A DNA stretch of 64,000 nt from Glycine soja (GCF_004193775.1 NC_041005.1:15161865-15225864); one strand, 5' to 3'; shown: positions 1-11,375, numbered from the stretch's first letter. Program-made: numbers and translations. The notes: a model not told the origin generated them from the letters alone.

Positions 1-2259
1 TACCCCTGATACAAAATGGAAAAACATTTATTTTGTGTGATGAACAACAAAAATGTGTTTTTGGGAGGATATTTTTGTAAGAAACATTAAACAAATGATA
101 ACTTAACTAAACGAAGGGTGTAATTAACAAAGCCCTAACAATTTTGGTAGGAGCTACGATTTTTTGTTTTCTTTTTTGATAAAAAAATAACTCTAGTTGG
201 CCGTTTTGTTTCGGCTCTCAAAGTCTAGTAACTTGTTATTGGTATTTAACTTTTATTTTGCTATTTACACTTTACTATGTTTCTAATATACTCCTTCTAC
301 TAATTTTTTCCCCTAAAAATACCCAAAATACACTCTCTTTCATCTCTTTGCATGAGTCTCTCTTATGAAAGAATGTTTTTCTAATTTTGTTGCCCTACTG
401 TTAACAAGCCTAAGAATTTTGGAAAAATAGAGGTGGGAGAGAAATTTCTAACTTTGAAGTTTCAATTGTTAACTAGCTTTAATCTTGTATGTAATTGACT
501 AAAAGTGCTTTTGTGAAATGGAAATTTTCCTTGCTCGAAAATGGTTTCCTTCGATGGCGGTGGTTCTTGATGTAGTGACCATTCATATTTGTGCTGTGTC
601 TCATTTTTCATTGTGCTTTAAATTTGGATTATGCTGTGAAGTTGTGGAATTAATTTTTTGTTTTTTTCTCCCCTGTGGGATTGTGCCTTTTGCTATGAAC
701 CGTAGAAAGATAAAAATAATTTCTCTGTTTGTCAGAAAGAAAAATTGTGATGATGTAACATGTGGTCAATGTACGCATGAAATCATGGGCGTTAGCACTC
801 GGACAAATAAAAAAGGAAGCCAATTTTGGAAATACAAATTTGAGTATATTTTTTGGAAGTATTGGGGTATTATTGAATTGAGAGATTGCTATAATTTGAT
901 GACAAATTTCTGGAATGCATTGATTGATGACAATTCACAAATGTGAAGGGGAGTAATTTTTGAAATGGAAGAGGCATCGCTGTATGTATAGAGGAGTGTG
1001 TTTTTTGAAGAAAAAAAATGAAAGAGAAGTGTATTAAGTAATAATAAGGTGTGAAAATAGTAAAAGCCTTTAACTTTATGGCACTAGTTCAAACACTTTT
1101 ATTGAATGATTCTTTGATAAGAAAAAACTCTCCCTCCCCCCCTCCCTCTCTCTCCCTCCCTCTCTCTCTCTCTATATATATATATATAAAAGAAATAGAT
1201 ATTTAATTCATTAAGATCAATAAAAATAGTTAGATCAGTTAATTTATCATAAATTATAACTTTATTCTAAGACTATCATTACATTAATGATTTAAGAGGT
1301 TGTGGTTTTTCAAAAGATAAATTTTCAACCAAAGAGTGTATTTTCTTTTCTAGACAACTCAATAAATGCACCCACTTTCATGAGAAAATGAGAGTCATCA
1401 TTAATAGGCATCACAATTAATTAGGAGTAAAAAGGAAATTTAATAATAAAGTAGTGCTATATGTTTCTTATAATTAGGACAAAAAACTGTTGTCTTTTGT
1501 TTTTTATATATACAACTAGATGTGGTATTATATTTTAAATATTTAATCATTCATAATATTTTTATTTTAAATTTGTAAATTTTTAATCCAATCATAAATT
1601 AGTATTTATTTTTAAATATTGTTTTAATTTTTATTCTTATAACTTTTGTACTTGTTTTGTTTAAATTTTTAATCTGTCATTGTATGTTCATTTTGTGGAA
1701 GTATATTAAATATATTTTGGTTGATGTAAGAAAATTTATCTACAGTAATATTATTAAAACACACTTATATGATGGTATGAAATTTAGTTTTAATGCTTCT
1801 TTATGACCTTTTCTATTAAAAGAAAGCTTAAATAATGTTATTTTTACCATTAAACAAAATTTGTAATAATTCCTACAAACTTCTAATTTCAAAATTCAAT
1901 TTCCTTTGCTATCATGAGTGCTCATTTTAGATAATTAACTTATCATCATCTTTCTGATGAATTTGACTGATCATGGCTATGAAAATCTTGAAAAAGATTT
2001 TAAAATCTCATGATCTTATTCAAAACACATTGCTTTGAACCAATTTGTCAACTAATTAATATTTTCCTTCTTTAAACAAAGTGTTTAGGACCAATTTGTC
2101 ATGAAATGCTTGGCTTCATCTTCTTCACCAAAATTCTAACGTTAAGATTCTTTGTAATGGCATCTTTGGGTCCAAATATAAATCTACTTGTGTTTTCCAT
2201 TCTCCTCCCATTCTCCAAATTAGAGTTCGTTCATATTCGACAATACTTAGCTGTGTTGA
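1..2259. other. AT-rich flank without recognised gene
   Basis: I see no recognisable gene, RNA gene or transposon ends in this stretch. It is AT-rich with many short homopolymers. The longest open frame (518-946, plus strand, 142 codons) has no motif I know and its composition is like the surrounding non-coding DNA, so I do not call it a gene. Confidence 0.6.
1129..1189. repeat. CT-rich tract followed by (TA)n microsatellite
   Basis: A pyrimidine tract of CCCT and CT units passes directly into an alternating TA run. It is a compound simple-sequence repeat in non-coding DNA. Confidence 0.9.
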
Positions 2260-2415
2260 ATGGGTGGTGGGTTGGAATCAACAAAAGGTGCTTCTTCTTC
2301 ACACTACAATAACGGTCTTGTTATTTTCTGTAATTGCAAGAAAAATGTTATGATTTCAACTTCAAAAATGACCAAGAATCCATGGAGGCTATTCTACACA
2401 TGCTTGCAGCCAAAG
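2260..2415 (+). pseudogene. Exon 1 of a GRF-type zinc-finger protein gene, disrupted
   Basis: A 52-codon frame opens at ATG 2260 (MGGGLESTKGASSSHYNN) and stays open to a GT splice donor at 2416. It contains a Cys-x-Cys pair (IFCNCKK) followed by KNPWRLFYTCLQPK, which fits the first part of the plant GRF zinc finger (C-x-C, then N-P-x-R-x-F-x-x-C). GRF fingers are found in nucleic-acid-binding proteins. The last Cys and the aromatic residue of the finger should lie in the next exon. The CACTA element begins 97 bp after the donor, inside the intron. A possible exon 2 is seen beyond the element near 32060. The Trp in place of the usual Gly before Arg suggests a decayed copy. The family call rests on this short motif only. 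Confidence 0.55.
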
Positions 2416-2508
2416 GTTTGGTGATTTTTGTCTGAATGTCATTGAATGCCTTTGTTTTAGCTTATTTTACTCTACAAATAACTAACTTTTGTTGATCTTG
2501 GAAGTAAA

Positions 2509-2511
2509 GAT
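2509..2511. repeat. Left target-site duplication (GAT) of the CACTA element
   Basis: GAT directly precedes the CACTACTACAAAA terminus. The same three bases follow the other terminus at 32022-32024. CACTA elements make 3-bp duplications. Confidence 0.85.
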
Positions 2512-2529
2512 CACTACTACAAAATATAG

Positions 2530-2815
2530 ATTTAACATCACACGATTAACATCGGTTTTTCAAAAAATCGATGTTAAGAAAAATACGGTGGCATTTTTGT
2601 AAATAAGTCGAGTTAGTTAATATCGGTTTTGTCAAAACTGATGTTAACTACTTGATGTTAACATCGGTTTTTTAAAAACCGATGTTAACATCAACTGGTT
2701 AACATCAGTTATTGAAAAACTGATGTTAACATCAACTGGTTAACATCGGTCTTTTAAAAAACTGATGTTAACCAGTTGATGTTAACATCGGTTTTCTTTA
2801 TAAAACCGATATTGG
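2530..2815. repeat. CACTA left subterminal repeats
   Basis: Several direct and inverted copies of a motif close to GTTAACATCGGTTTTT (reverse AAAAACCGATGTTAAC) are packed here with short spacers. In En/Spm elements such subterminal repeats are bound by the TNPA-type protein during transposition. The binding role here is inferred from the family. Confidence 0.9.
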
Positions 2816-3848
2816 GTTATAGATAAATTAAAACCCAGAAGGTTTTCCCCCCGTGCGCTAGCTCAGTCTCAGAAACAAAAGTCTCTTTCTCCCTCACCGT
2901 GAAGACCTGCCATTGTGGTCTCCTCCACACCATCGTTGTCGCTAGGGTTCGTGATCGCCGTCAGGGTTCGTGACCGTCGTTGGTCCATTGGAGTCCGACT
3001 TCAGCATTCAACACTAACACCAACACTGCAATTTCTCAGTCAGGTAATTCCTTCTCTACAATTTCTTGAAATGAGCTTTGTTAAGTTAAACCCTATATGG
3101 TTGTTTTTCATCACCCCCATACTCCATAGTTAACCCCCATGCTTCAGACTACCTTACTTTAGTTAGGGTTTATGGCAAGTAAACTTCAAACGACTGTAAC
3201 TTTTGATTGGAATGTCCGTTTGAGACCCATAATATGTCAAAACGCTCGAAATTGAAGGAGGATTCCCTGGGCAAATATCGATGTTAACATCAACTGGTTA
3301 ACATCGGTTATTGAAAAATCGATGTTAACATCAACTGCGTAACATCGGTCTTTTAAAAAACCAATGTTAACCAATTGATGTCAACATCGGAACCGATGTT
3401 GGGTTATAGATAAATTAAAACCCAGAAGGTTCACCCCCCACGCGCTAGCTCAGTCTCAGAAACAAAAGCCTCTTTCTCCCTCACCGTGAAGACCTGCCAC
3501 TGTGGTCTCCTCCACACCATCGTCGTCGTTAGGGTTTGTGACCGCCGTCGGTCTGTTGGAGTCCGACTTTAGCATTCAACACTAACACCAACATTGCAGT
3601 TTCTCAGTCAGGTAATTCTTTCTCTGCAATTTCTTGAAATGAGCTTTGTTAAGTTAAACCCTAAATGGTTATTTTTCACCACCCCCATACTCCATAGTTA
3701 ACCCTCATTCTTCAGACTACCTTACTTTAGTTAGGGTTTGTGACAAGTAAACTTCAAACGATTGTAACTTTTGATAGGAATGTCTGTTTGAGGCCCATAA
3801 TATGTTAAAATGCTCAAAATTGAAGGAGGATTCCCTGGGCAAATACCC
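2816..3848 (+). repeat. Two direct copies of the CACTA 5' leader region
   Basis: A segment of about 450 bp, starting at GGGTTATAGATAAATTAAAA and ending in GATTCCCTGGGCAAAT, occurs at about 2815-3277 and again at about 3400-3845, with scattered substitutions and a small indel. The second copy is preceded by its own block of subterminal motifs (3275-3395). Each copy contains a TCAGTCAG/GTAATT site that looks like a splice donor, so the unit may be the untranslated first exon of the transposase gene. The duplication gives this end two promoter-leader units. Confidence 0.75.
3275..3395. repeat. Second block of CACTA subterminal motifs
   Basis: Further GATGTTAACATC and AAAAACCAATGTTAAC-type motifs lie between the two leader copies, about 770 bp inside the element. 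They appear to have been duplicated together with the leader. Confidence 0.8.
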
Positions 3849-4034
3849 TAATGTTGAATGATCCCTTGGTCCAAATGGCTACATAAATCAATATGAATTA
3901 GAGCAATATACTACTAATATAGTACATAAACAAGTCATATCAGCATTAGGCAAAATTAATCAGCCTTCATTCCAAGAAAGAAAAAAATAGAAATCAACAT
4001 AGAGACTTGAAACCATAATACCTTCTTTTCCATG

Positions 4035-4465
4035 TTATAAACACCTTGTTTGTCTTAGCTGCCTAACACACTTCTTAAGTGCACTGTCTAGATGGGTGAC
4101 TCTATCTTCAAGTGTTGAATTTCTGAGAGTCAGTGCCTGGACTTGCTTCTTTAAACTTGTCACTTCATTTTCAGCCTTCTCCCAGCCTGTAAGTTTATAG
4201 AAATTATGCAGTTAAGAGACAATCTAAAGTTGTCACTTACATTCACAACCGTTGCAGATAGATTTTTTGACATATTCCTCAATCCATCAGTTACATCTCC
4301 ATCCTTAATTATACTATCCTTTGCTCCATTTTCATCTTCCTCCAATAAACCATCAAGTCCCTTGTCTGTTGTATGTGAGGTGACTTCAGCTGATTGTGCA
4401 TTGATTTATAAGGTAACTTTAGGGGACTAGTTATGTCCAATAGGAGATTCATTCAATGCCTGATG
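4035..4465 (-). pseudogene. Captured fragment of a filament-like plant protein (FPP) gene
   Basis: Read on the minus strand, a splice acceptor (CTCTACAG) at 4466 is followed by a frame with AQSAEVTSHTTDKGLDG and NMSKNLSATVVNV. A GT-AG interval of 54 bp (4240-4187) follows, then [17 protein letters not shown] and [19 protein letters not shown]. The last blocks are the hallmark coiled-coil start of plant FPP proteins (WEKAE..LK, LEDRV.HLD.ALKECVRQLRQ). FPPs are long coiled-coil proteins of the cytoskeleton and endomembrane system. About 20 residues expected between the two blocks are missing, two stops interrupt the first part, and the frame ends soon after RQLRQTR. Retained intron borders argue for capture of genomic DNA, not cDNA. 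It lies antisense to the transposase gene, inside the element ends, so it is transposon cargo and not a working gene. Confidence 0.8.
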
Positions 4466-5888
4466 CTGTAGAGACAAGAAAAACTAGACTTATCATAAAC
4501 TAGAAGAATAAACCAACAGGATAACAAAGAGATCAACTTCTAGGATTAAAAGATATGCTATTTACGCTGGTTTAAACTAATGTCTGACAGTGAAGTTAGT
4601 ACTATACACATCCTTGACTATACTAAATATATACATGGGTTGCACTGTTTTTTTATCGTTTTTCTAAACCGCCTACTAAATGTTTATATTTATATTATCT
4701 AGAAAATCCTCATAATTTTCTTCACTATCCAAAGAACCAAAACAAATTGTTTTCAATGTTTCTAAAACCAAAATTCTCGAGCCTTTGTATCTAATGGCAA
4801 GGTAACTTACCCACTTGATACGTAAGAACATCATGGTAGTTTATGGCAAGGTAACTTACCCATTTGAGTGTTTAAGAAATCTTTTCGCTTAGACCAAATC
4901 TGTGAGCAATTTATGAGCATGAGTTTATGCTAGTTTGTATTTAACAACAATGCAGCTAGGAATAGAAGCAACCACAGTGTATTGCTTCTTTTGACATTGT
5001 AGAGTACGACATTAAAAACTGTTAAAGGTAGGTGGAACTGGTTAAACCAAAGTTGTGTACATGTGCAGTTTTGCAGTGGTCTCGACACTGAAATAGATGT
5101 TATGTACCAGTTGCGATAAACATGGTTTCTGCTTATGTAAAAGCTGCAAATTAGACACGATCTTCCTGTTTGATGTCTGTGCTTCTGATTCACACACTTA
5201 AGTATCTAAACCTACCTTTTATTTAGAGGTTACATTTTAGGGAGAAAATCTTTTTTATTAGTATTTATAGTACCAAATGACAAATAAAATTCCCTATTTT
5301 ATAGCTATTGATTATTACTTGTTGAGATCCATTGAAATTTTACAAAAACAACTTCAATAAATAATTGCATCTTATAGATTTGTGTTGCTGTTGTTGATAT
5401 TTCTGCCATTAAAAGACAACTGATATATGATATACAAATTGTTTTCATTATGAGTGAACCTTAGATTCCCGTTTGAGACTGAATGCAATGATTCTTGCGG
5501 ACAGTTTGCATTAATCAATGTATTCAATCTTGAATTGTCCATTTGGACAGTTTGGGGAGATTGATATTTTTATGGTAGATTCATGCGTTAAGGTTAAAAT
5601 TATTTTGTTTAATTTGATGAAATTTCGATACAATGCATTTCTAGTTGTTCTTTGAGTGCATACTTGATTATTGGGAAATTAATTTCACCGATTTCATGTT
5701 GTGTACTTGGAGACCAATGCGAAATGCTGCCGAAATTTTGTCAAATTTAACAGAATAGAATTAACCCTGACGTACGAAGCTACCATAAAATACGGTCTTC
5801 CTAAATAGGATAGGGCCACACCTGTAACAAAAAAGTGAGATTTTCATACATCGGCCAACTCACCAAGTATGACAGAGTTATAACTTAG
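4466..5888. other. CACTA internal non-coding region
   Basis: Between the FPP fragment and the transposase start I recognise no coding motif. Part of it may be more captured host DNA upstream of the FPP exon, or promoter and leader of the transposase. The sequence alone does not decide. Confidence 0.5.
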
Positions 5889-8800
5889 ATGGATCAAAGT
5901 TGGATGAATGAAAGTTGCATTAGCCCAGAATATGAGGAAGGTGTCGAGCAATTCTTACAATTTGCTTCAGAAAGAGGTCGACTGGATGAAGATGGAAAAT
6001 ATTGTTGCCCTTGCATCAATTGTTTGAATGGTAGAAGGCAAATACTAGATGACATGCGGGAACATATGTTGTGTGATGGAATTAAGAGGAATTATACGAC
6101 GTGGATATGGCATGGTGAAATGACAGACATGTAGGGTAAGCCCCAATCCGAACCGTTTGATGTAGAAATGGGAGATCGCTTGGAGGACATGATTCGTGAC
6201 CTTGGACAAGAGTCTTTTTTGCAAGCACATGCCCATGTGTATGAAGGATTGCAGAGTGACTCAAAGAAGCCTTTGTATTCGGGGTGCAAGAACTCCTTGA
6301 CGCTGTTGTCAGCTGTCTTAAGTCTGGTTAATGTCAAGGCCAGATTTGGGTGCAGCAACAAAAGCTTCACTTCACTGCTTCAAGTAGTGCACGATCTGCT
6401 TCCAGAGGAGAACACTTTGCCTAAAAGCTACTATCAGGCCAAGAAGATACTGTGTCCGATGGGTATGGAGTATCAGAAGATTCATGCTTGCCCGAATGAC
6501 TGCATATTGTACAAGCATGAATTCAAAGAAATGTCCAAATGCCCTAGGTGTGGGGCGTCACGGTACAAAGTGAAGGATGATAAGGATGATAGTTCAGATG
6601 AAAACTCAAAGAGGGGCCCTCCAGCAAAGGTGTTGTGGTATCTTCCAATCATTCCAAGGTTTAAGTGTCTCTTTGCTAATGAAGATGACGCTAAAAACCT
6701 TACCTGGCATGCAAATGGGAGAAACTCTGATGGAATGGTCCGTCATCCGGCTGACTGCTCACAGTGGAAGAAGATTGATGGTTTGTATCCAGATTTCGGG
6801 AAAGAGGCAAGAAATCTTAGGCTTGAACTAGCCAGTGATGGAATGAATCCATATGGCAATTTAAGCACTCAACACAGTTCATGGCTAGTTCTGCTAGTAA
6901 TTTACAATTTGCCTCCTTAGTTGTGCATGAAGCGAAAATACATGATTTTGTCTATGATGATATCCGGCCCAAGACAACTAGGAAATGACATTGATGTTTA
7001 CCTAAGTCTGTTGATTGAAGACCTGAGAAAGTTATGGGACGAGGGGGTTTTAGTGTTTGATGGGTTTCGCAAGGAGACTTTTAAAATACGTGCAATGCTT
7101 TTTTGTACCATTAATGACTTTCTAGCATATGGGAACCTCAGCAGTTACAGTGTTAAGGGTCATCATGCATACCCCATCTGTGAAGACACAAGCTACATAC
7201 AACTGAGACATGGTAGAAAAACAATGTACACTAGGCATCGCCGTTTTCTACAACCTCATCACCCTTACAGGCGATTGAAAAAAGCATTTAATGGAAGTTA
7301 GGAGCATGAAACTGCGCTGATACCGTTGATTGGTGAGCAGGTCTTCTAGTGGGTAGAACACCTGAATATTATTTTTGGAAAGACTCAAAAGAAGGATAAA
7401 AGTAAGACTTGCATATTGAAGAAGAGGTCCATTTTCTTTGATCTTCCATACTGGTCTAACCTTGACATTAGGCATTGTATTGATGTTATGCATGTGGAGA
7501 AAAATGTATGTGACAATGTCATTGGGACACTCCTTAACATTCAAGGCAAGACGAAAGATGGTCTGAATACCCGTCAAGATCTAGCTGACATGGGCATACG
7601 ATTGCAGTTGCATCCAAGGTCTGATGGTAAAAAAATATACTTGCCTCCAAGCTTGTCATACTTTGTCCAAAAAGGAGAAAATCAGTTTTTGCCAGTGTCT
7701 GCGCCGGGTTAAAGTCCTACAAGGATACTCTTCAAATATTAAGAGCCTTGTGCAGTTGAAGAAGCTTAACCTAGTGGGGTTAAAGTCTCATGATTGTCAC
7801 ATGTTGATGCAACAATTGTTAGCCGTGGCCATACGAGACATTTTGCCTAACAAAGTCAGGTTAGCCATAACTCGCCTGTGCTTTTTCTTCAATGCCATGT
7901 GTAGCAAAGTCCTTGATCCTGTCAAGTTTGATGACCTGGAAAACAAGGCTACAATTATACTGTGCCAGTTGGAGATGTATTTTCCTCCTGCTTTCTTTGA
8001 CATCATGGTCCACTTAATTGTTTAACTGGTCAGAGAAATCAAATGTTGTGGTCCTGTTTATCTGTGCTAGATGTACCCGGTTGAGCGCTACATGAAGATC
8101 TTAAAAGGGTATACCAAGAATCTACATCGTCCGGAAGCATCTATTGTTGAAAGGTACATCATAGAAGAAGCCATTGAATTTTGTTCAGAGTACATTGAAA
8201 AGGCCAAAGCTGTTGGGCTTCCTGAGTCTCGCCATGATGATAGAGGGGGCAGTAAGGGTTCAAGAGGACTGCATGTTATCACTCCAAGTGTAGAAGATTT
8301 GTTACAAGCTCACTTGTATGTGTTGAACAACAGTAGTGAAGTTTTGCCATACATACTTCAGCATGAAGGTTTAGTCAAACAAAGTCATCCAAAAATGTCA
8401 AAGAACTGGGTCTTGAAAATGCATAACAAGACTTTCTCTGATTGGTTTAAAGATACAATCTTTGTTGATGAAAATGCTTCTGAAACATTAAGAAAGCTAG
8501 CTGATGGGCCTAAAAGAAATGTTATAACTTGGTAAGGATAGGACATAAACAAGTATTCCTTTTACACAAAAGCACAAGATGACAAAAGTACAATGCAAAA
8601 CAGTGGGGTCACCCTAAGGGCTGAATCTCAACACTTTGCAAGTGTACATGATGACAATCCCTGTGTAGCTTCCATCCCTTACTTTGGGCTCATTGATGAA
8701 ATAAGGGAGCTTAAATATGTCAAATTTACTGTTTGTGTTTTCAAATGTAAGTGGGTTGACAGCAACACCGGTGAGCTGACTGATGATGTAGGATTTACGT

Positions 8801-9084
8801 TGGTAGACCTAAAGAAACTAGCTTACCAGAATGACCCTTTCATCATGGCATAACAAGCTAAGCAAGTATTTTATGTGCAAGACCCTTGTGATGAAAGGTG
8901 GTCCATGGTGCTACATGGGAAAACAATTGGTGTTAATGTAGAAGATGATGATTTATACATGGACACTTATGTTAGTCCTTTGTCCATACAAATGACTCCT
9001 ACTGTCGTCGGAGAAGAAGAAGCTGACGATGTTCATGCTAATCGTAATGATCATGATGAAGGAGAATTAATTAACATCGTCTAA
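5889..9084 (+). pseudogene. TNP2-type CACTA transposase, decayed
   Basis: This encodes the DDE-type transposase that cuts and pastes CACTA elements in the nucleus. The ATG at 5889 (MDQSWMNESCISPEYE) opens the N-terminal transposase-associated domain with its C-x2-C zinc motif (CCPCINCLNGRRQ). The central transposase region follows, with SGPRQLGNDIDVYL near 6966, GHHAYPIC near 7160 and HCIDVMHVEKNVCDN near 7475. The C-terminal domains typical of this family are MYPVERYMKILKGYTKNLHR at 8071 and the FKCKWVD block near 8740. One reading frame runs through, interrupted by about nine stops (among them 6132, 6918, 7299, 7347, 8023, 8068, 8533 and 8851) and by one frameshift between 7624 and 7660. 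Several stops are TAG where the family has TGG. No intron is needed. The protein cannot be made. Confidence 0.93.
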
Positions 9085-9189
9085 CATAATTATCTAATTA
9101 TGTATTTCATTTCGGTACATTCATTTACATAACTCATTCAGTGCTTTTTGATAATGTTAACTAACTCAACTTTTTCTTTTTAAAGGACC
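9085..9189 (+). other. Spacer between the two CACTA genes
   Basis: A short AT-rich gap separates the transposase stop from the accessory-gene ATG. It ends in a pyrimidine-rich TTTTCTTTTTAAAG acceptor-like stretch just before ACCATGG, so the second ORF may be reached by splicing from a leader upstream. Confidence 0.5.
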
Positions 9190-9481
9190 ATGGCTACTCC
9201 ACCTGCCTTGCCTCCTTCTCCTCCTCCTCCCGCATACGCATCAGCGTCTCCGTCTACCTTGAAGCGGACACGCAAGGCGACACGACTACGATCGTTGGCC
9301 ACTAGACCACCTGGGGCAGAGAGACCAGTGGTCAACATCGATCCTGTTACCGACAAGGCTGACGGTCCCTACAAGAAGAAATTAAGAACAAATTTGGGGA
9401 TTGTCGCTCGTGATAAGGTCGACGTGACATACGAGACCTGGACGAAAGTCCTTGCTGCTCATAAGGATTTGATATGGGAGG
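9190..9481 (+). pseudogene. TNP1/TNPA-type CACTA accessory gene, exon 1 (5' part)
   Basis: ATG 9190 in a good context (ACCATGG) starts a proline- and serine-rich N-terminus (MATPPALPPSPPPPAYASAS), then a basic stretch (KRTRKATRLRS) and the start of the plant En/Spm transposase domain (YKKKLRTNLGIVARDKVDVT). The frame is intact up to LIWE, where the Ogre-like element enters at 9482. Bases after the target duplication GGAGG at the other side (28552 on) continue the same codon series to a splice donor, so the exon was cut in two by a single insertion. The protein is thought to bind the subterminal repeats. Confidence 0.9.
9477..9481. repeat. Left target-site duplication (GGAGG) of the Ogre-like element
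   Basis: GGAGG precedes TGTCGCAAC at 9482 and recurs at 28547-28551 right after GGGTATGACA. The 5-bp identity and the rejoining of the interrupted exon fix both ends of the element. Confidence 0.9.
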
Positions 9482-11114
9482 TGTCGCAACATGCCCTTTT
9501 GCGGGTGAGCGAGGCGAGGCTCACGGGTGCGTTTTCCAAAGGAGGAAAATACGCGGAGTCGCCACCAACGTTTATTTGTGGAAAACGTCGGAAAAACCGA
9601 AGGAAACCGGTCAAAAAGAATATTCCAAGTTCGGGAGTTGTATTTACGTTTGAGGAAGGTATTATCGCCTCTCACGTTTGTCTCAAAGGACAACAACCTT
9701 ATTTTTAGAATTGTGTGAAATTGTGTTACCCTAACTTTTATTTCCTTTTTTATTTTTGAGGTCGACAAAAGCGGGGCTCTTGCTCCTACATACCCTCCAT
9801 CGAAGAGGAAATAAGACTTACGCAGTTCTTTTTAAGGGTGAATCAAGCGATTCTTTTTACTTGGAAGGTGATCATTTTAAGGCGTTGGACCTTAAAAATG
9901 ATCCATTTACTTGGTAAGAAAAACTGAGATACTGAACTTTTCAAATCCTTTTTTTAGTGATTTTTTATGGATGAGCTTGACTTTGCGGGTTGATTTTAGC
10001 CTTAGTTTCACTTTAGTTATTAGTCAATTCAATTAAGAAAGAGAAATCCCAAAGAGAAACGTCCGATTGATTTTTTTCGCTTTATTTTACTAAAAGGTAT
10101 TTTTTGATTATTATATTATTATTTTACCTCTTTTTTGATTTCCAACGTGGTTACGGCATGACCGAATGGTCGCATTTCATTTTAACAGAAATTAACGGAT
10201 ATTACAAATCAAAAGATCGGTGGAAATTTATTTTATTTTTTGATTAGGCGAGAAATGACTTAAATAAATGACTGAAGCACGTCAAAAGGGGGTACGGAAA
10301 GTAAATGAAACGAGAATAAAAGTACACAAAACAAATGGGGACCACCATGAGTACATAGAATGAATTGAAAAGCTCGATTTGGGGTACTTACCGGTTGAAG
10401 ACCGAAGAACAATGAAGAACGAATGATGAATGACGAAGAACGGTTGAAAATCTTCGCGTAATTACCTACGGAAACGTTACGGAAGCGCCTCGGCTTGGAT
10501 TTTCTTCACGGAGACAATTTTCCTCAGCAATTTCAAGTGAATACGAAGTGCCAAGAAGGCTGAACCCTTTTCTTCTTCACTCCTCTTCCTATTTATAGCA
10601 AAATAGGGAAGGAGCTTGCCACCCAGCTCGCCCTGGCGAGCTCAACTCGCTCAGGCGAGCCAGGTTGCTTCCTCCAGAAGCAACCGCCTTCTGGAGGAAG
10701 AATCTGGAAGGCCCAAGTGGGCCTGGTTACTGTTTGCACCCCTTTTTTTTTACTAAATACACCCCTTTGCTTTTTTTGGTGATTCTTTTTCCGTAACGTT
10801 ACGAAACTTTACGAATTTCGTAACGATACTTGTTTTCTTTTCGTAAGGTTACGGAACCTTACGGATCATATAATTACTCCCTTTATTAGCTTTCAAAGAG
10901 TTACGGAAATTCACGGATTGCGTAACAATACTTCCTTTTGATTTTCGTCACGTTACGGAATTTCACGGATTGCGTAACAACACTTCCTTTTGATTTCCGG
11001 AACGTCTCGGGACTTCACATATTGTGCAACAAAGGGTGCCAAGTACTTTGAAGCGGTCAATCAAAGGTTGCATGCCATCAAGCAATAGTCCCCAGACAAA
11101 ATTAGGGTATGACA
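9482..11114 (-). repeat. 3' LTR of the Ogre-like element (full length, 1,633 bp)
   Basis: Bounded by TGTCGCAAC on the left and GGGTATGACA on the right. On the minus strand it has a TATA box (CTATAAATA, 10590-10598), a palindromic GC box upstream of it (about 10624-10663) and a perfect 13-bp hairpin (10668-10700). The distal part carries repeated GTTACGGAA..TTCACGGATTGCG motifs (10845-10990). It matches the other LTR at 9706-9797 and 10146-11114. The parts 9482-9705 and 9798-10145 have no counterpart there. Confidence 0.9.
10668..10700. repeat. Perfect 13-bp inverted repeat in the LTR
   Basis: CTTCCTCCAGAAG (10668-10680) and CTTCTGGAGGAAG (10688-10700) form a perfect stem with a 7-nt loop. 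It lies upstream of the TATA box on the minus strand, in U3. The same structure is kept in the other LTR near 28099-28131. Confidence 0.9.
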
Positions 11115-11375
11115 ATTGCCCCTATTTACTTACCTTTTATCAGAGATAAGAGGAAAGCAAAGATAAAACACTGATTTCGTCCGTCTTCGCCCTTTCCGTG
11201 ATTATTCTATGACGACTCCCGTCTCTCCTTCTTCTTTTTTCTGCACTACACAAAACAAACACAAACAACAAAAACACCAATAACATAATATACATATATA
11301 CATATGTTTAGCGAAGGAACCGATCGGGAAAATAACAAAAACCACATTTCCCAGTCACCGGAGGCTCCGCACTTG
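11115..11375 (-). other. Ogre internal sequence next to the 3' LTR
   Basis: A non-coding interval between the LTR edge and the tandem array. On the minus strand this is where the polypurine tract should lie. The bases just inside the LTR (ATTGCCCCTATTTACT) give AGTAAATAGGGGCAAT on the minus strand, and the AGGGG core is a plausible polypurine tract. Confidence 0.5.

Noticed and set aside
518..946. 142-codon plus-strand open frame in the left flank
   Set aside because: No known domain, AT-rich composition like its surroundings, no promoter or splice context.
4930..5193. 87-codon minus-strand frame upstream of the FPP fragment
   Set aside because: I tried to read it as more of the FPP gene but found no coiled-coil or FPP blocks.
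9709..9800. Left LTR border placed at GAATTGTGTG, where homology with the other LTR begins
   Set aside because: The exon continues to 9481, GGAGG and TGTC/GACA ends agree on 9482, and the other LTR is simply truncated.
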